Source: Profundibacterium mesophilum KAUST100406-0324
GTDB taxonomy: Bacteria > Pseudomonadota > Alphaproteobacteria > Rhodobacterales > Rhodobacteraceae
Length of the DNA stretch: 61,369 nt
Assembly (NCBI RefSeq): GCF_009835145.1
Contig: NZ_APKE01000037.1
Location: forward strand, 1 to 61,369
Reading direction: 5' to 3'
The position numbers and the translations under genes are program-made. How positions within the stretch are numbered: the first letter of the stretch is position 1; each line of letters opens with the position of its first letter. The notes under the pieces are model-generated. The model did no database searches. It saw nothing but the letters and a program-made list of their open reading frames with translations, and was not told the DNA's origin. Positions 1 through 8,370 of this stretch are shown in pieces.

Positions 1-82
1 CGCAAAGCCGCCTCGACGACCTGCTGCCGTGGAACTTCAAGCCGTCAAGCTGAACCGCTGGTGCTGTTCAGCTAACGCTTAC
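1..82 (+). mobile_element. IS66-family insertion sequence, right end
   Basis: This is the last part of an insertion sequence that continues to the left of the window. Seen: the final codons of a transposase, then a terminal repeat whose outer end, read on the minus strand, begins GTAAGCGTT. IS66-family ends characteristically start GTAAGCG, and the family usually makes an 8-bp target duplication, which here would be agtattgc at 83-90. The same type of end recurs at 61288. Family assignment rests on the short C-terminal protein motif and the terminal repeat; the body is not visible. Confidence 0.75.
3..53 (+). CDS. IS66 family transposase (TnpC-like), C-terminal fragment
   Basis: Only the last 16 residues are present; the gene enters from the left edge. 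The visible tail reads LDDLLPWNF followed by KPSS and a TGA stop. IS66 TnpC proteins typically end in a motif like RIDELLPWNW, so this matches the extreme C-terminus of the DDE transposase. The stop lies 29 bases from the element's outer end, as expected for this family. Whether the complete copy is intact cannot be judged. Confidence 0.7.
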   Translation, partial: QSRLDDLLPWNFKPSS

Positions 83-176
83 AGTATTGCGGGGATGCGC
101 GGCGGTGCAAGGGCGTTTTCCCGGGGGGGCGCGCCGGCCTTGCCCGCGCCGGCGCCACGGCGCTAGGGTGCGCGGC

Positions 177-833
177 ATGATCATCTCCCCCGGGCGCCGC
201 TACATCTTCGTGCATATTCCCAAGACGGCCGGCACGTCGTTTGCCGCCGCGCTCGAGGCGCGCGCGATGAAGGACGATGTGCTGGTGGGGGACACGCCGA
301 AGGCCCTGCGCCGGCGCGGCCGCCTCGCGGCGCTCAGGCGCACCCTGCCGCCCGGCGCGCGCCTTTGGAAGCATTCCCGGCTTGCCGATATCGAGACCCT
401 GCTCGCGCCCGGGGCGCTGGACGGCTACGAGGTCGTGACGCTGATCCGCAATCCGTGGGACCGGATGGTGAGCTACTATCACTGGCTGCGGCGGCAGGAA
501 TTCGGCCATCCGGCCGTGCTGCGCGCCGCGAAGCTCGATTTCGACGGCTTCGTCCGCGACGAGGCGACGCGCGCGGCCTTCGCGGCCGAAAGCTACGGCG
601 CCTATCTGCGGGTGCGCGGCGGGCGCGAGGTGCCGGCGCGCTTCGTCAGGATCGAGCATCTGGCCGATGACCTGGCACCGTTCGAGGCGCATCTGGGATT
701 CGCTCTGGCGGTGCCGCATCTCAACGCTTCGGACCGCGCGGCGGGGTACAGGGACTTCTACGGGCCGCGCACGCGCGATCTCGTGGCCGCCTGCTGCGCA
801 CAGGATATCGCGCGCTTCGGCTATGGCTTCTGA
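177..833 (+). CDS. Sulfotransferase family protein
   Basis: A 218-residue cytosolic-type sulfotransferase, expected to move sulfate from PAPS to a sugar or other hydroxylated acceptor. Residues 13-21 are HIPKTAGTS, the 5'-phosphosulfate loop of sulfotransferase family 2, and residues 91-100 RNPWDRMVSY carry the Arg and Ser of the 3'-phosphate binding site. An ATG 90 bases upstream is in frame, but the extra 30 residues are low-complexity Arg/Gly sequence and the family starts just before the PAPS loop, so the internal ATG is chosen. It sits about 95 bases from an IS66 end and converges on the beta-oxidation block. The acceptor is unknown; similar genes often decorate surface polysaccharide. 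Confidence 0.85.
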   Translation: MIISPGRRYIFVHIPKTAGTSFAAALEARAMKDDVLVGDTPKALRRRGRLAALRRTLPPGARLWKHSRLADIETLLAPGALDGYEVVTLIRNPWDRMVSYYHWLRRQEFGHPAVLRAAKLDFDGFVRDEATRAAFAAESYGAYLRVRGGREVPARFVRIEHLADDLAPFEAHLGFALAVPHLNASDRAAGYRDFYGPRTRDLVAACCAQDIARFGYGF

Positions 834-836
834 GCC

Positions 837-870
837 GGACGGGCCGCCCCCATGCGCGGGCGGCCCGTCC
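837..870. terminator. Hairpin between convergent genes
   Basis: A perfect 13-bp inverted repeat (arms GGACGGGCCGCCC and GGGCGGCCCGTCC) with an 8-base loop fills the short gap between the convergent sulfotransferase and fadJ-like genes. It lacks a T-run on either strand, so it is a hairpin well placed to act as a bidirectional terminator or 3' end stabiliser rather than a textbook intrinsic terminator. Confidence 0.6.
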
Positions 871-878
871 GCAGGGCT

Positions 879-3086
879 TCAGGCCGCGGCGGAGGCCGCC
901 GCGCCGCCGCCGAAGCGGCTGTAGAAGCTCTGACCCTTGTCGGCCAGCTCGCGCAGCAGGTCCGGCGCCTCGAAGCGCGCGCCATGCTCGGCGCTCAGCG
1001 TCTCGCATATCTCCACCGCCTTGGCCGCGCCGATGATGTCGAGCCAGCCGAAGGGGCCACCCGACCACGGCGCGAAGCCCCAGCCCAGGATCGCGCCCAC
1101 GTCGCCCTCGCGGATATCCTCGAGCACGCCCTGCTCGAAGGCGCGCACCGCCTCGAGCACCTGCGCCATCATCAACCGGTGCTGCACACGCGTCACGTCG
1201 GGCTGATCGCCCTCCTTGGTGAACTTCTCGCGCAGCCCCTCCCAGATGCCCGTCCGCTTGCCCGCATCGTCATAGGCATAGAAGCCGGACTTCGACTTGC
1301 GGCCGAGACGCCCCTGGTCGAACAGCCAGAACAGGACCTCGTCGGCGGCGTGGTTGTCATAGGCATCGCCCATGGCCGCTTTGGTCGCCTTGGCGATCTT
1401 GACGCCCAGATCGATCGAGGTCTCGTCGTTGAGTTGCAGCGGGCCGAGCGGGAAGCCCAGCATCTTGGCCGCGTTCTCGATCAGCGCCGGCTCCACGCCC
1501 TCCTGCACCATGCTTACGCCCTCGTTGATATAGGGGATGATGCAGCGATTGGCGTAGAAGAACCGCGCGTCATTGACCACGATCGGGGTCTTGCGGATCT
1601 GGCGCACGAAATCGAGCGACTTGGCCACGGCCCGGTCGCCGGTCTCGGCGCCCTTGATGATCTCGACCAGCAGCATCTTGTCGACGGGGCTGAAGAAGTG
1701 AATGCCGATGAACTGCTCGGGACGCGCGCTCGCCTTGGCCAGATCGCTGATCGGCAGGGTCGAGGTGTTGGTGGCGAAGATGCAGTCCTCGCCGACGACG
1801 GCCTCGACCTTCTTGGTGACCTCGGCCTTGATCGACGGGTCCTCGAACACCGCCTCGACGATCAGATCGCAACCCCGAAGCGCCTCGTAATCGGTGGTCG
1901 CGGTGATGCGGGCAAGCACCTCGTCCGTCTTCTCGGGCGTGACCTTCTTGCGGCTGATGCCCTTGTCGAGCAGCCCTTCGGAGTAGGACTTGCCCTTGTC
2001 GGCATTGGCCTGCTCCTGATCGATCAGGACGACCTCGATCCCGGCATTGGCACTGACATAGGCGATGCCGGCACCCATCATGCCCGCGCCCATGATGCCG
2101 ACCTTCTTGACGCGCTCGTCGGCGACGTCGGGACGGTTGGCGCCTTTCTCGAGCGCTTCCTTGTTGATGAAGAGCGACCGGATCATCGCCTCCGACGAGG
2201 GGTTCATCAGGACGGAGGTGAACCAGCGCGCCTCGATCTTGATGGCGGTGTCGAAGGGCACCATCGCGCCCTCGTAGGCCGCCGAGAGAAGGGCCTTGGC
2301 GGCGGGAAACGCGCCTTGCGTCTTGCCATGCACCATGGCGGAGGCGCCGACATAGGTCATGAAGCCCTGCGCCGAGTAGGGCGTGCCGCCGGGCATCTTG
2401 TAGCCCCTGGCATCCCACGGCTTGAGGATGTCGGCATCCTTCGCAGACAGCACCCAGTCCTTCGCGGCCGCGAGCGGATCGGCCACGACCTCGTCCACCA
2501 GCCCGGCGGATTTCGCCTTCTTCGGATCCGACAGCTTGCCTTCCAGCAGGAAGGGCGAGGCGGCCATGGCCCCCATCTTGCGCACCAGCCGCGTGGTGCC
2601 GCCCATACCCGGGAAGATGCCGACCATGATCTCCGGCAGGCCGATCTTGGCCTTGGGGTTGTCGGCCACGAAGATGCGGTGGCAGGCCAGCGGGATCTCG
2701 AAGCCGATGCCGAGCGCGGTGCCGGGCAGGGCGGCGGCGATGGGCTTGCCGCCCTTGTTGGTCTTGGGATCCATGCCCGCGCGCTCGATCTTGCGCAGCA
2801 CGCCGTGGCAGCGCATCAGCCCGTCCATGAGCCCTTGCGCGGGGTTGTCGCCGGCGCTCTGCTTCATCTTGGCGATGATGTTGAGATCCATGCCGCCCGC
2901 AAAGCTGCCCTCCTTGCCGGAGGTGATGACGATGCCCTTGACGGCCTCGTCGGCCAGTGCCTCGTCGATCAACGCGTCGAGATCCTCGAACCCTTCGATG
3001 TTCATGACGTTCATCGACTTGCCCCGGGTGTCCCAGGTGATCGTGGCGACGCCCTGCGCGTCGGTGTCCATGGTGAAATCGCTCAT
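879..3086 (-). CDS. fadJ: Bifunctional enoyl-CoA hydratase/3-hydroxyacyl-CoA dehydrogenase (FadJ/FadB type)
   Basis: A 735-residue alpha subunit of the fatty acid oxidation complex. It hydrates trans-2-enoyl-CoA and then oxidises the 3-hydroxyacyl-CoA with NAD+. Residues 1-190 form the crotonase domain, with acidic residues at E130 (GIGFE) and E152 (GLPE) where the family has its catalytic pair. The Rossmann fold starts at about 328 with the glycine motif GIMGAGMMGAG, and IGIHFFSP further on holds the dehydrogenase histidine. Two C-terminal 3-hydroxyacyl-CoA dehydrogenase domains follow, so the protein is full length. It lies 12 bases downstream of the thiolase gene, in the usual alpha/beta subunit pairing. 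FadJ versus FadB cannot be settled by eye. Confidence 0.93.
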   Translation of the reverse strand: MSDFTMDTDAQGVATITWDTRGKSMNVMNIEGFEDLDALIDEALADEAVKGIVITSGKEGSFAGGMDLNIIAKMKQSAGDNPAQGLMDGLMRCHGVLRKIERAGMDPKTNKGGKPIAAALPGTALGIGFEIPLACHRIFVADNPKAKIGLPEIMVGIFPGMGGTTRLVRKMGAMAASPFLLEGKLSDPKKAKSAGLVDEVVADPLAAAKDWVLSAKDADILKPWDARGYKMPGGTPYSAQGFMTYVGASAMVHGKTQGAFPAAKALLSAAYEGAMVPFDTAIKIEARWFTSVLMNPSSEAMIRSLFINKEALEKGANRPDVADERVKKVGIMGAGMMGAGIAYVSANAGIEVVLIDQEQANADKGKSYSEGLLDKGISRKKVTPEKTDEVLARITATTDYEALRGCDLIVEAVFEDPSIKAEVTKKVEAVVGEDCIFATNTSTLPISDLAKASARPEQFIGIHFFSPVDKMLLVEIIKGAETGDRAVAKSLDFVRQIRKTPIVVNDARFFYANRCIIPYINEGVSMVQEGVEPALIENAAKMLGFPLGPLQLNDETSIDLGVKIAKATKAAMGDAYDNHAADEVLFWLFDQGRLGRKSKSGFYAYDDAGKRTGIWEGLREKFTKEGDQPDVTRVQHRLMMAQVLEAVRAFEQGVLEDIREGDVGAILGWGFAPWSGGPFGWLDIIGAAKAVEICETLSAEHGARFEAPDLLRELADKGQSFYSRFGGGAAASAAA

Positions 3087-3098
3087 GGCTGTCGCTCC

Positions 3099-4310
3099 TT
3101 ACACGCGTTCGATGATTGTGGCCGCGCCCATGCCGGACGCGATGCAGAGCGTGGCGAGCCCCACTTCCTTGTCGGACCGCTCCATCTCGTCGAGCAGCGT
3201 GCCGATGATGATCGCGCCGGAGGCGCCAAGCGGGTGGCCCATGGCGATGGCGCCGCCATTCACGTTGAGCTTGTCGTGATCCACGTCGAAGCGCTGCATG
3301 AAGCGCAGGACCACGCTGGCGAAGGCCTCGTTCACCTCGATGAGATCGATATCGCCGATCTGCATGCCGTGATCGGCGAGGATCTTCTCGGTCACCGGGA
3401 CCGGGCCGGTGAGCATGATCGTGGGATCGGTGCCGATCTTGGAGGTCGCGCGGATGCGCGCGCGGGGCTTGACGCCATGGCGCTCGCCGAACTCCCTGGA
3501 GCCGACGAGCACGGCGGCGGCGCCATCCACGATGCCCGAGCTGTTGCCGGCATGGTGGATGTGGTTGATCCGCTCGAGATGGGGGTATTTCATCAGCGCG
3601 ATCTTGTCGAAGCCGGGCATGCTCTCGCCCATGTCCTTGAAGGCGGGGCTCAGCGCGCCGAGGCTCTGCATGTCGGTCTGCGGGCGCATGTATTCGTCAT
3701 GTCCCAGGATCGGCAGGCCGTTGCGGTCCTTGATCTCGATCATCGACTTGGAGAAGCGCCCCTCGTCCCAGGCCTGTTTGGCGCGGCGCTGGCTTTCGAC
3801 GGCATAGTGGTCCGCCGCGTCGCGGGTGATGCCGTATTCGGTGGCAATGATGTCGGCGCTGATGCCCTGGGGGACGAAATAGCTGTCCATGGCGACGCTG
3901 GGATCGACGGCGATCGCGGCACCGTCGGAGCCCATCGGCACGCGGCCCATCATCTCGACCCCGCCGGCGATATAGGCATCGCCCCCGCCGCCGCGCACCT
4001 GCAGGGCAGCCATGTTCACCGCCTCCATGCCGCTGGCACAGAAGCGGTTGATCGACACGCCGGGGATCGTTTGGTCGAGTTCCGAAGCCAGGACCGCCGT
4101 CCGCGCGAGGCAGCCGCCCTGTTCCGCGACTTGGGTGACATTGCCCCAGATCACGTCCTCGACAGCATGGCCCTCGAGGTTGTTGCGGCGCTTGACGGCA
4201 TTGAGGATGTCGGCGCTGAGCTTGACGCTCGTCACCTCGTGCAGGGCACCGTCCTTGCGTCCCTTGCCGCGCGGGCTGCGCACGGCGTCGTAGATATAGG
4301 CTTCGGTCAT
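3099..4310 (-). CDS. Acetyl-CoA C-acyltransferase (thiolase), beta-oxidation type
   Basis: A 403-residue thiolase that cleaves 3-ketoacyl-CoA with CoA to release acetyl-CoA, the last step of the beta-oxidation spiral. The active site is complete: nucleophile C91 in RFCASGMEAVN, H359 in AMGHPLGASGA, and C389 in CIASGMGAA near the C-terminus. Length and order of both thiolase halves are normal. The gene is tightly followed by the FadJ-like subunit, so both are presumably made together as the FadA/FadI partner. A GST gene precedes it by 14 bases. Confidence 0.93.
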   Translation of the reverse strand: MTEAYIYDAVRSPRGKGRKDGALHEVTSVKLSADILNAVKRRNNLEGHAVEDVIWGNVTQVAEQGGCLARTAVLASELDQTIPGVSINRFCASGMEAVNMAALQVRGGGGDAYIAGGVEMMGRVPMGSDGAAIAVDPSVAMDSYFVPQGISADIIATEYGITRDAADHYAVESQRRAKQAWDEGRFSKSMIEIKDRNGLPILGHDEYMRPQTDMQSLGALSPAFKDMGESMPGFDKIALMKYPHLERINHIHHAGNSSGIVDGAAAVLVGSREFGERHGVKPRARIRATSKIGTDPTIMLTGPVPVTEKILADHGMQIGDIDLIEVNEAFASVVLRFMQRFDVDHDKLNVNGGAIAMGHPLGASGAIIIGTLLDEMERSDKEVGLATLCIASGMGAATIIERV

Positions 4311-4324
4311 GGTCTGTCTCCTTC

Positions 4325-4960
4325 TCAGCCGGCTTCGGGTTTCGAGCGCGGCATCAGATCATAGGGGTGCTTCCAGCCGGGCAGGGCCGCGATACGGTCC
4401 AGCCAGGCATCGATATTGGGCCAGTCGGCCCGATCGAAACCGAACGGTTCGGGATAGTAGAGATAGCCGCAGCAGGACAGATCAGCGATCGTGACGTCAT
4501 CTCCGACGATCCAGTCGCGCGATCCCAGATGGGCATCCAGAACTTCATATGCCGCCTTGAGGCGACCCTGCATGAAGCCGATGACCTCGGCGGGCCGCTT
4601 GTCCTCGGGCAGGAAGTTCATCAAGAAGCGGGTCATCCCCGCCTGTCCCGACAGCTTGTGATTGTCCCACAGGATCCAGCGCAGGATCTCGCGCCTCTGG
4701 TCCGTGCCGCCCCCGAGCCGTCCCGTACGCTCCACCACGTAATCCTGGATGACGCCCGATTGCGTGAGCCTGACATCGCCCTCGACCATGACGGGCGCCT
4801 CGCCCATCGGGTTTATATCGGTGCGGTAGTCGCTGCCGCGGGTCTCGCCGTTGAAGAAGTCGACGAAGGTCGGCTCCCAGTCCATCCCGGCCAGTTCCAG
4901 GGTGAGCGCCGCCTTGTAGGCATTCCCGGATTCGCCGAAACAGTAGAGTTTGATCGTCAT
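4325..4960 (-). CDS. Glutathione S-transferase family protein
   Basis: A 211-residue cytosolic GST. The N-terminal thioredoxin-like half begins MTIKLYCFGESGNAYK, with the SGN stretch where GSTs hold the residue that activates glutathione. INPMGEAPVM is the cis-proline glutathione-binding motif, and the second half is the helical domain with the N-capping motif TIADLSCCGYL. An in-frame start 63 bases upstream was rejected because the family begins at MTIKLY. It is first in a run with thiolase and the FadJ-like enzyme, which suggests expression with beta-oxidation, but its substrate is unknown. Confidence 0.88.
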   Translation of the reverse strand: MTIKLYCFGESGNAYKAALTLELAGMDWEPTFVDFFNGETRGSDYRTDINPMGEAPVMVEGDVRLTQSGVIQDYVVERTGRLGGGTDQRREILRWILWDNHKLSGQAGMTRFLMNFLPEDKRPAEVIGFMQGRLKAAYEVLDAHLGSRDWIVGDDVTIADLSCCGYLYYPEPFGFDRADWPNIDAWLDRIAALPGWKHPYDLMPRSKPEAG

Positions 4961-4982
4961 GCGTAAGCTCCTGATGCTACCG

Positions 4983-5035
4983 GCGGGGGTTTCACACCCC
5001 CGCACCCCCGTGAGGTATTTCAACGAAGATGATGA
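4983..5035 (+). repeat. Dispersed Rhodobacterales-type repeat, copy A
   Basis: A GC-rich hairpin (arms GCGGGGGT and ACCCCCGC, 5-base loop) is followed by the core GGTATTT-caa-CGAAGATG at 5014-5031. It is one of five copies in this window with consensus GGTATTT-NNN-CGAAGATGAAGG. This copy points opposite to the GST gene it lies upstream of, and faces copy B across about 160 bases. Confidence 0.75.
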
Positions 5036-5194
5036 GACGGTAGAGAAATCTTAACTACGTTCTCGTTATCTCGATCGCGCGGCACAGGCTGAGGAGCCGA
5101 TGACCGCCGAAGGTGAAGACCGGACGTCCCGCGCCCGATCGGATATACGATGACGCCCCTGAGGTGCGGGCTGCGGAACGATCCACCGTTGCGT

Positions 5195-5228
5195 CCTTCA
5201 TCTTCGCCAAAATACCTCCGCCGGAGGC
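5195..5228 (-). repeat. Dispersed Rhodobacterales-type repeat, copy B
   Basis: On the minus strand this reads a short CCTCC/GGAGG hairpin followed by GGTATTT-tgg-CGAAGATGAAGG. With copy A it forms an inverted pair whose tails face each other; I see no gene or clear promoter in the 155 bases between them. Confidence 0.75.
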
Positions 5229-5252
5229 GATCCCGACCGTGCGGCAGGCGCG

Positions 5253-5462
5253 TCATTCCGGTTTCGCGCGGGCGGCCGTGAACAGTTTCAGCCTGGCGTT
5301 CAGGTTCTCCTTGTTGGTCACGCTGTCGAAATTCTCGAAGATGAACGAAAGTGCCTCCCCTTCCGAAAGGTCCGCGCTCGCTGCGAATTTCCTGAGCCTT
5401 CGATACCCGTCCTCGGTCATCGCGGCCGGAAAGCGGCGGGTGAGCAGGAAGCGTTTGGGCAT
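5253..5462 (-). CDS. Small hypothetical protein (69 aa)
   Basis: A 69-residue basic protein with no family I recognise. It starts MPKRFLLTRRFPAAMTEDGY, has a central stretch RLRKFAASADLSEGEALSF that looks helical, and no membrane segment or metal motif. It lies 63 bases downstream of the acyl-CoA dehydrogenase on the same strand, with a GGGGTG sequence six bases before the ATG that could act as ribosome binding site. It is probably real because of that spacing and because the antisense frames are typical GC shadows. A shared transcript with the dehydrogenase is likely; function unknown. Confidence 0.6.
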   Translation of the reverse strand: MPKRFLLTRRFPAAMTEDGYRRLRKFAASADLSEGEALSFIFENFDSVTNKENLNARLKLFTAARAKPE

Positions 5463-5525
5463 GGTGCACCCCTTGGGAATGGAGGGCGGCGGGGCACGGA
5501 GGAGAGGCGCGCCGCCTTGGAAAGG

Positions 5526-7304
5526 TCAGAAGTTCGCGGCAGCAAGGCTCATCACGGGGGCCGAGCCGCTCTGGATGCGCGACAGGTGCAGTTGCGTCGA
5601 GGGGAGCTGCCGCGCCATGTAGTAGCGCCCCGTGGCCAGCTTGGTCTCGTAGAACGCCGCGTCGCCTTGCCCGGAGGCCAGGCCGGCCCGTGCCGCGAGC
5701 GCCATCCGCGCCCAGGAGAAGCCCAGGCAAACATGCCCGAAGAGGTGCATGAAGTCGTAGCTCCCCGCAAGGGCGCTCGCCGGGTCCTTCATGCCGTTCT
5801 GCATGAAATACATCGCGGCCTGCTGAAGGTCCTTGCTCGCGCCTTTCAGCGGATCGAGGAACTGCTCCTTGAGCTCCGCGTCGCCCTCGTTCTCCTTGAT
5901 GAAGGTCTTGATCATGTCGAAGAAGGCCATCAGCGTCTTGCCGCCGTTCATGCCGAGCTTGCGCCCCACGAGATCGAGCGACTGGATGCCGTTGGTCCCC
6001 TCGTAGATCATGGTGATCCTGGCATCCCTGACGAATTGCTCGAGGCCCCATTCGCGGGTGAAGCCGGAGCCGCCCAAGGTCTGCTGCGCGAGGACCGTGG
6101 TCTCGAAACCCTTGTCCGTCAGGAACCCCTTGAGAACCGGGGTCAGCAGCGAGATCAGCGCCTCCGCCTCGGCATCCTCGCAGCGATGGGCGCGGTCGAT
6201 CAGCGAGGCGCCCCAGAAGGTGAAGGCGCGGGCGCCTTCGACGAAGCTCTTCTGGTCGAGCAGGTTCCGCCGCACGTCGGGATGCACGATGATCGGATCA
6301 GCGGGCCCGTCGGGGTTCTGCACGCCGGTCACGTCGCGGCCCTGAAGGCGGTCGCGAGCGAAGGCGAGGGCGTTCTGATAGGCAACGGCGCCCTGCGCGT
6401 AGCCCTGCAGGCCGACCCCGAGCCGCGCTTCGTTCATCATGGTGAACATCGCACGCATGCCCTTATGCGCCTCGCCGATCAGGTAGCCGGTCGCGCCATC
6501 GTAATTCATCACGCAGGTGGCGTTGCCGTGGATGCCCATCTTCTTCTCGAGGCCGCCGCAGGAGAGGCTGTTGCGGGCGCCCGGCATGCCGTCTTCGTTG
6601 AGCAGGAACTTGGGAACGATGAAGAGCGAGATGCCCTTCACACCCTCGGGGCCGCCGGGGATCTTCGCCAGCACGAGATGGACGATATTGTCCGTCAGGT
6701 CATGCTCGCCCGCCGAGATCCAGATTTTCTGCCCCGAGATGCGGTAGCTGCCGTCATCCTGCGGCACGGCCTTGGTGCGGATCAGGCCCAGATCGGTGCC
6801 GCATTGCGGCTCGGTCAGGTTCATGGTGCCCGACCAGGTGCCGTCGATCATGCGCGGCAGGTAGGCCTGCTTCTGCGCCTCGGAGCCGTGCACGGCGATG
6901 GCCGACATCGCGCCGTGGCTCAGGCCCTGGTACATGTTGAAGGCCATGTTGGCGGAGACGAACATCTCGCCGGTGGCCGACTGCATGATGTAGGGAAGGC
7001 CTTGCCCCCCGTATTCGGGATCGGCGTCGAGCCCGGTCCAGCCGCCCTCGCACATCTGCTCGTAGGCTTTCTTGAACCCGGTCGGGGTGCGCACGACACC
7101 GTTCTCGAGGGTGCACCCTTCGGCGTCGCCGACAGGGTTGAGCGGGGCCAGAACGTTTTCGGAGATCTTGCCGGCCTCGCCGAGGATCGCACCGGTGAAC
7201 TCGGCATCGAGATCGTCGTAGCCGGGAATGTCCGACGTGGAGACCGCGAGGACATCATGGAGAATGAACTGCATGTCCTTCACGGGAGCGGAATAGATCG
7301 GCAT
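5526..7304 (-). CDS. Acyl-CoA dehydrogenase (long FadE/DmdC-like type with C-terminal extension)
   Basis: A 592-residue FAD flavoenzyme that introduces the first double bond into acyl-CoA. It is about 200 residues longer than ordinary acyl-CoA dehydrogenases and matches the long group with an N-terminal segment ([15 protein letters not shown]) and a C-terminal helical extension. Landmarks: LTEPQCGTD at 163-171 and [10 protein letters not shown] at 193-202 in the FAD/substrate region, catalytic base E435 in [17 protein letters not shown]. Members of this group include 3-methylmercaptopropionyl-CoA dehydrogenase (DmdC), so the substrate may be a fatty acyl-CoA or a sulfur compound. A MerR gene starts just upstream in the same direction. 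Confidence 0.9.
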   Translation of the reverse strand: MPIYSAPVKDMQFILHDVLAVSTSDIPGYDDLDAEFTGAILGEAGKISENVLAPLNPVGDAEGCTLENGVVRTPTGFKKAYEQMCEGGWTGLDADPEYGGQGLPYIMQSATGEMFVSANMAFNMYQGLSHGAMSAIAVHGSEAQKQAYLPRMIDGTWSGTMNLTEPQCGTDLGLIRTKAVPQDDGSYRISGQKIWISAGEHDLTDNIVHLVLAKIPGGPEGVKGISLFIVPKFLLNEDGMPGARNSLSCGGLEKKMGIHGNATCVMNYDGATGYLIGEAHKGMRAMFTMMNEARLGVGLQGYAQGAVAYQNALAFARDRLQGRDVTGVQNPDGPADPIIVHPDVRRNLLDQKSFVEGARAFTFWGASLIDRAHRCEDAEAEALISLLTPVLKGFLTDKGFETTVLAQQTLGGSGFTREWGLEQFVRDARITMIYEGTNGIQSLDLVGRKLGMNGGKTLMAFFDMIKTFIKENEGDAELKEQFLDPLKGASKDLQQAAMYFMQNGMKDPASALAGSYDFMHLFGHVCLGFSWARMALAARAGLASGQGDAAFYETKLATGRYYMARQLPSTQLHLSRIQSGSAPVMSLAAANF

Positions 7305-7339
7305 GGAAGCTGTCCTTGGATTGGTGGTGTCTGGCTGGA

Positions 7340-7741
7340 TCAGGCGGCGGCGATGCGGCGCAGCTCGGCAAGGCGCTTGGCCCCCCAGTCGAGCTGCTCT
7401 TCGAGCTCCTCGATCGCCTCGTCGAGCTCGACGCGGCGACGGCGCAGATCCTCGAGGCGGTCACGCGCCACGTCGTAGGTGCGGGAGAGCTGTTTCTCCT
7501 GCTGGTCGTTCTCGTAGTAGAGATCGAGCAGCTGGCGGATCTCCTCGAGGCTGAAGCCGAAGCGTTTGCCGCGCAGGATCAGCTTGAGACGGGCACGGTC
7601 GCGGCGGGTGAACAGGCGTTTCTGTCCTTCCCGGATCGGTGCCAGAAGCTCCTTGCCCTCGTAAAAGCGCAGGGTGCGCGGGGTCACGTCGAATGCATCG
7701 CACATCTCGCGGATGCTCATCAGGGATTCGGTCGTGTTCAT
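7340..7741 (-). CDS. MerR family transcriptional regulator (fatty-acid/branched-chain LiuR-like group), copy 1
   Basis: A 133-residue regulator with an N-terminal winged helix ([20 protein letters not shown], then [17 protein letters not shown]) and a C-terminal dimerising coiled coil ([19 protein letters not shown]). No metal-binding cysteines are seen, so this is not a metal sensor. Two ATGs lie close together; the second (MNTTES) is chosen because GGAG stands 7 bases before it but only 1 base before the first. It sits immediately upstream of the acyl-CoA dehydrogenase and downstream of an ACGT-rich operator, so it probably controls its own operon. The length is identical to the paralogue next door. 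Confidence 0.88.
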   Translation of the reverse strand: MNTTESLMSIREMCDAFDVTPRTLRFYEGKELLAPIREGQKRLFTRRDRARLKLILRGKRFGFSLEEIRQLLDLYYENDQQEKQLSRTYDVARDRLEDLRRRRVELDEAIEELEEQLDWGAKRLAELRRIAAA

Positions 7742-7801
7742 GGTCATGCTCCGCTGGGCGCCGGGCGCCAGTTCGGGGAATGGCCATGATGTAGCAGTCG
7801 C

Positions 7802-7834
7802 TTGACGTGAACGTAAACGTAAACGTAACGTCAA
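7802..7834 (-). promoter_or_regulatory. ACGT-array operator upstream of merR copy 1
   Basis: An imperfect palindrome with outer arms TTGACGT and ACGTCAA encloses three more ACGT cores; the five cores are spaced 6, 6, 6 and 5 bases. The motif resembles the ACGT-centred palindromes reported for LiuR-type MerR regulators of acyl-CoA catabolism (from memory, not checked). TTGACG on the minus strand could also serve as a -35 element for the merR1-acyl-CoA dehydrogenase transcript. Confidence 0.65.
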
Positions 7835-7883
7835 ACGAAGCCGCATCCTACCGCGCGGGGCTCCGGCAGGACAGGAGGTCCGC

Positions 7884-8285
7884 TCAGTCCGAGACGGGTT
7901 TGGGGGCGGGTTCTCCGCTCTCGAGCGCCTTGACGATTTCGTCGCGGGTCTGCTGCAGTTCGGCGAGCGTCGCGGCAAGCTGTCCGTGCTCGGCCCTCAG
8001 CTGCTCGAGCTGGGCATCGGCCAGCTTGACCCATTCGGCGAGTTGCACCTCGTTGCCCTCAACATCGTAGATCAGCAGCCATTTGCGGATGTCCTCCAAG
8101 CTGAAGCCCCAGCGGCGACCGCGCAGGATCAGGGTCATGCGGGCGATCTCCCGCGGGCCGTAGAACCGCGATCGGCCCTCCTTCTCGGGGCTGAGCAGCT
8201 CGATATACTCGTAATAGCGCAAGGTCCGCGGCGTGACGTCGAACCGTGCGCACATTTCCTTGAACGGTAATTTCTTCTTGGTCAT
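7884..8285 (-). CDS. MerR family transcriptional regulator, copy 2
   Basis: A 133-residue MerR protein paralogous to the one downstream: [20 protein letters not shown] aligns with [20 protein letters not shown], and both continue to an RxFGFSLE/RRWGFSLE motif and a leucine-rich coiled coil (LEQLRAEHGQLAATLAEL). No metal-ligand cysteines. A TTG 57 bases upstream is in frame but the conserved domain starts after the internal ATG (MTKKKLPF), which is used here. The tandem pair with an operator between them suggests duplication followed by cross- or auto-regulation of the beta-oxidation genes. Confidence 0.87.
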   Translation of the reverse strand: MTKKKLPFKEMCARFDVTPRTLRYYEYIELLSPEKEGRSRFYGPREIARMTLILRGRRWGFSLEDIRKWLLIYDVEGNEVQLAEWVKLADAQLEQLRAEHGQLAATLAELQQTRDEIVKALESGEPAPKPVSD

Positions 8286-8370
8286 GTGCGTGCTGGTTTC
8301 CCCCTTTGAACCAAGACTACGGGCAAAGTTATAGGGGTTCAACAGATGGCGGAAGGCGGCCGCCCGCGCG

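Noticed and set aside
852-4364. A 1170-codon open frame on the plus strand opposite the beta-oxidation genes
   Set aside because: It is exactly antisense to well-conserved fadJ-like and thiolase genes, is rich in His/Asp/Arg/Gly, and has no domain. This is the usual shadow of high-GC coding DNA.
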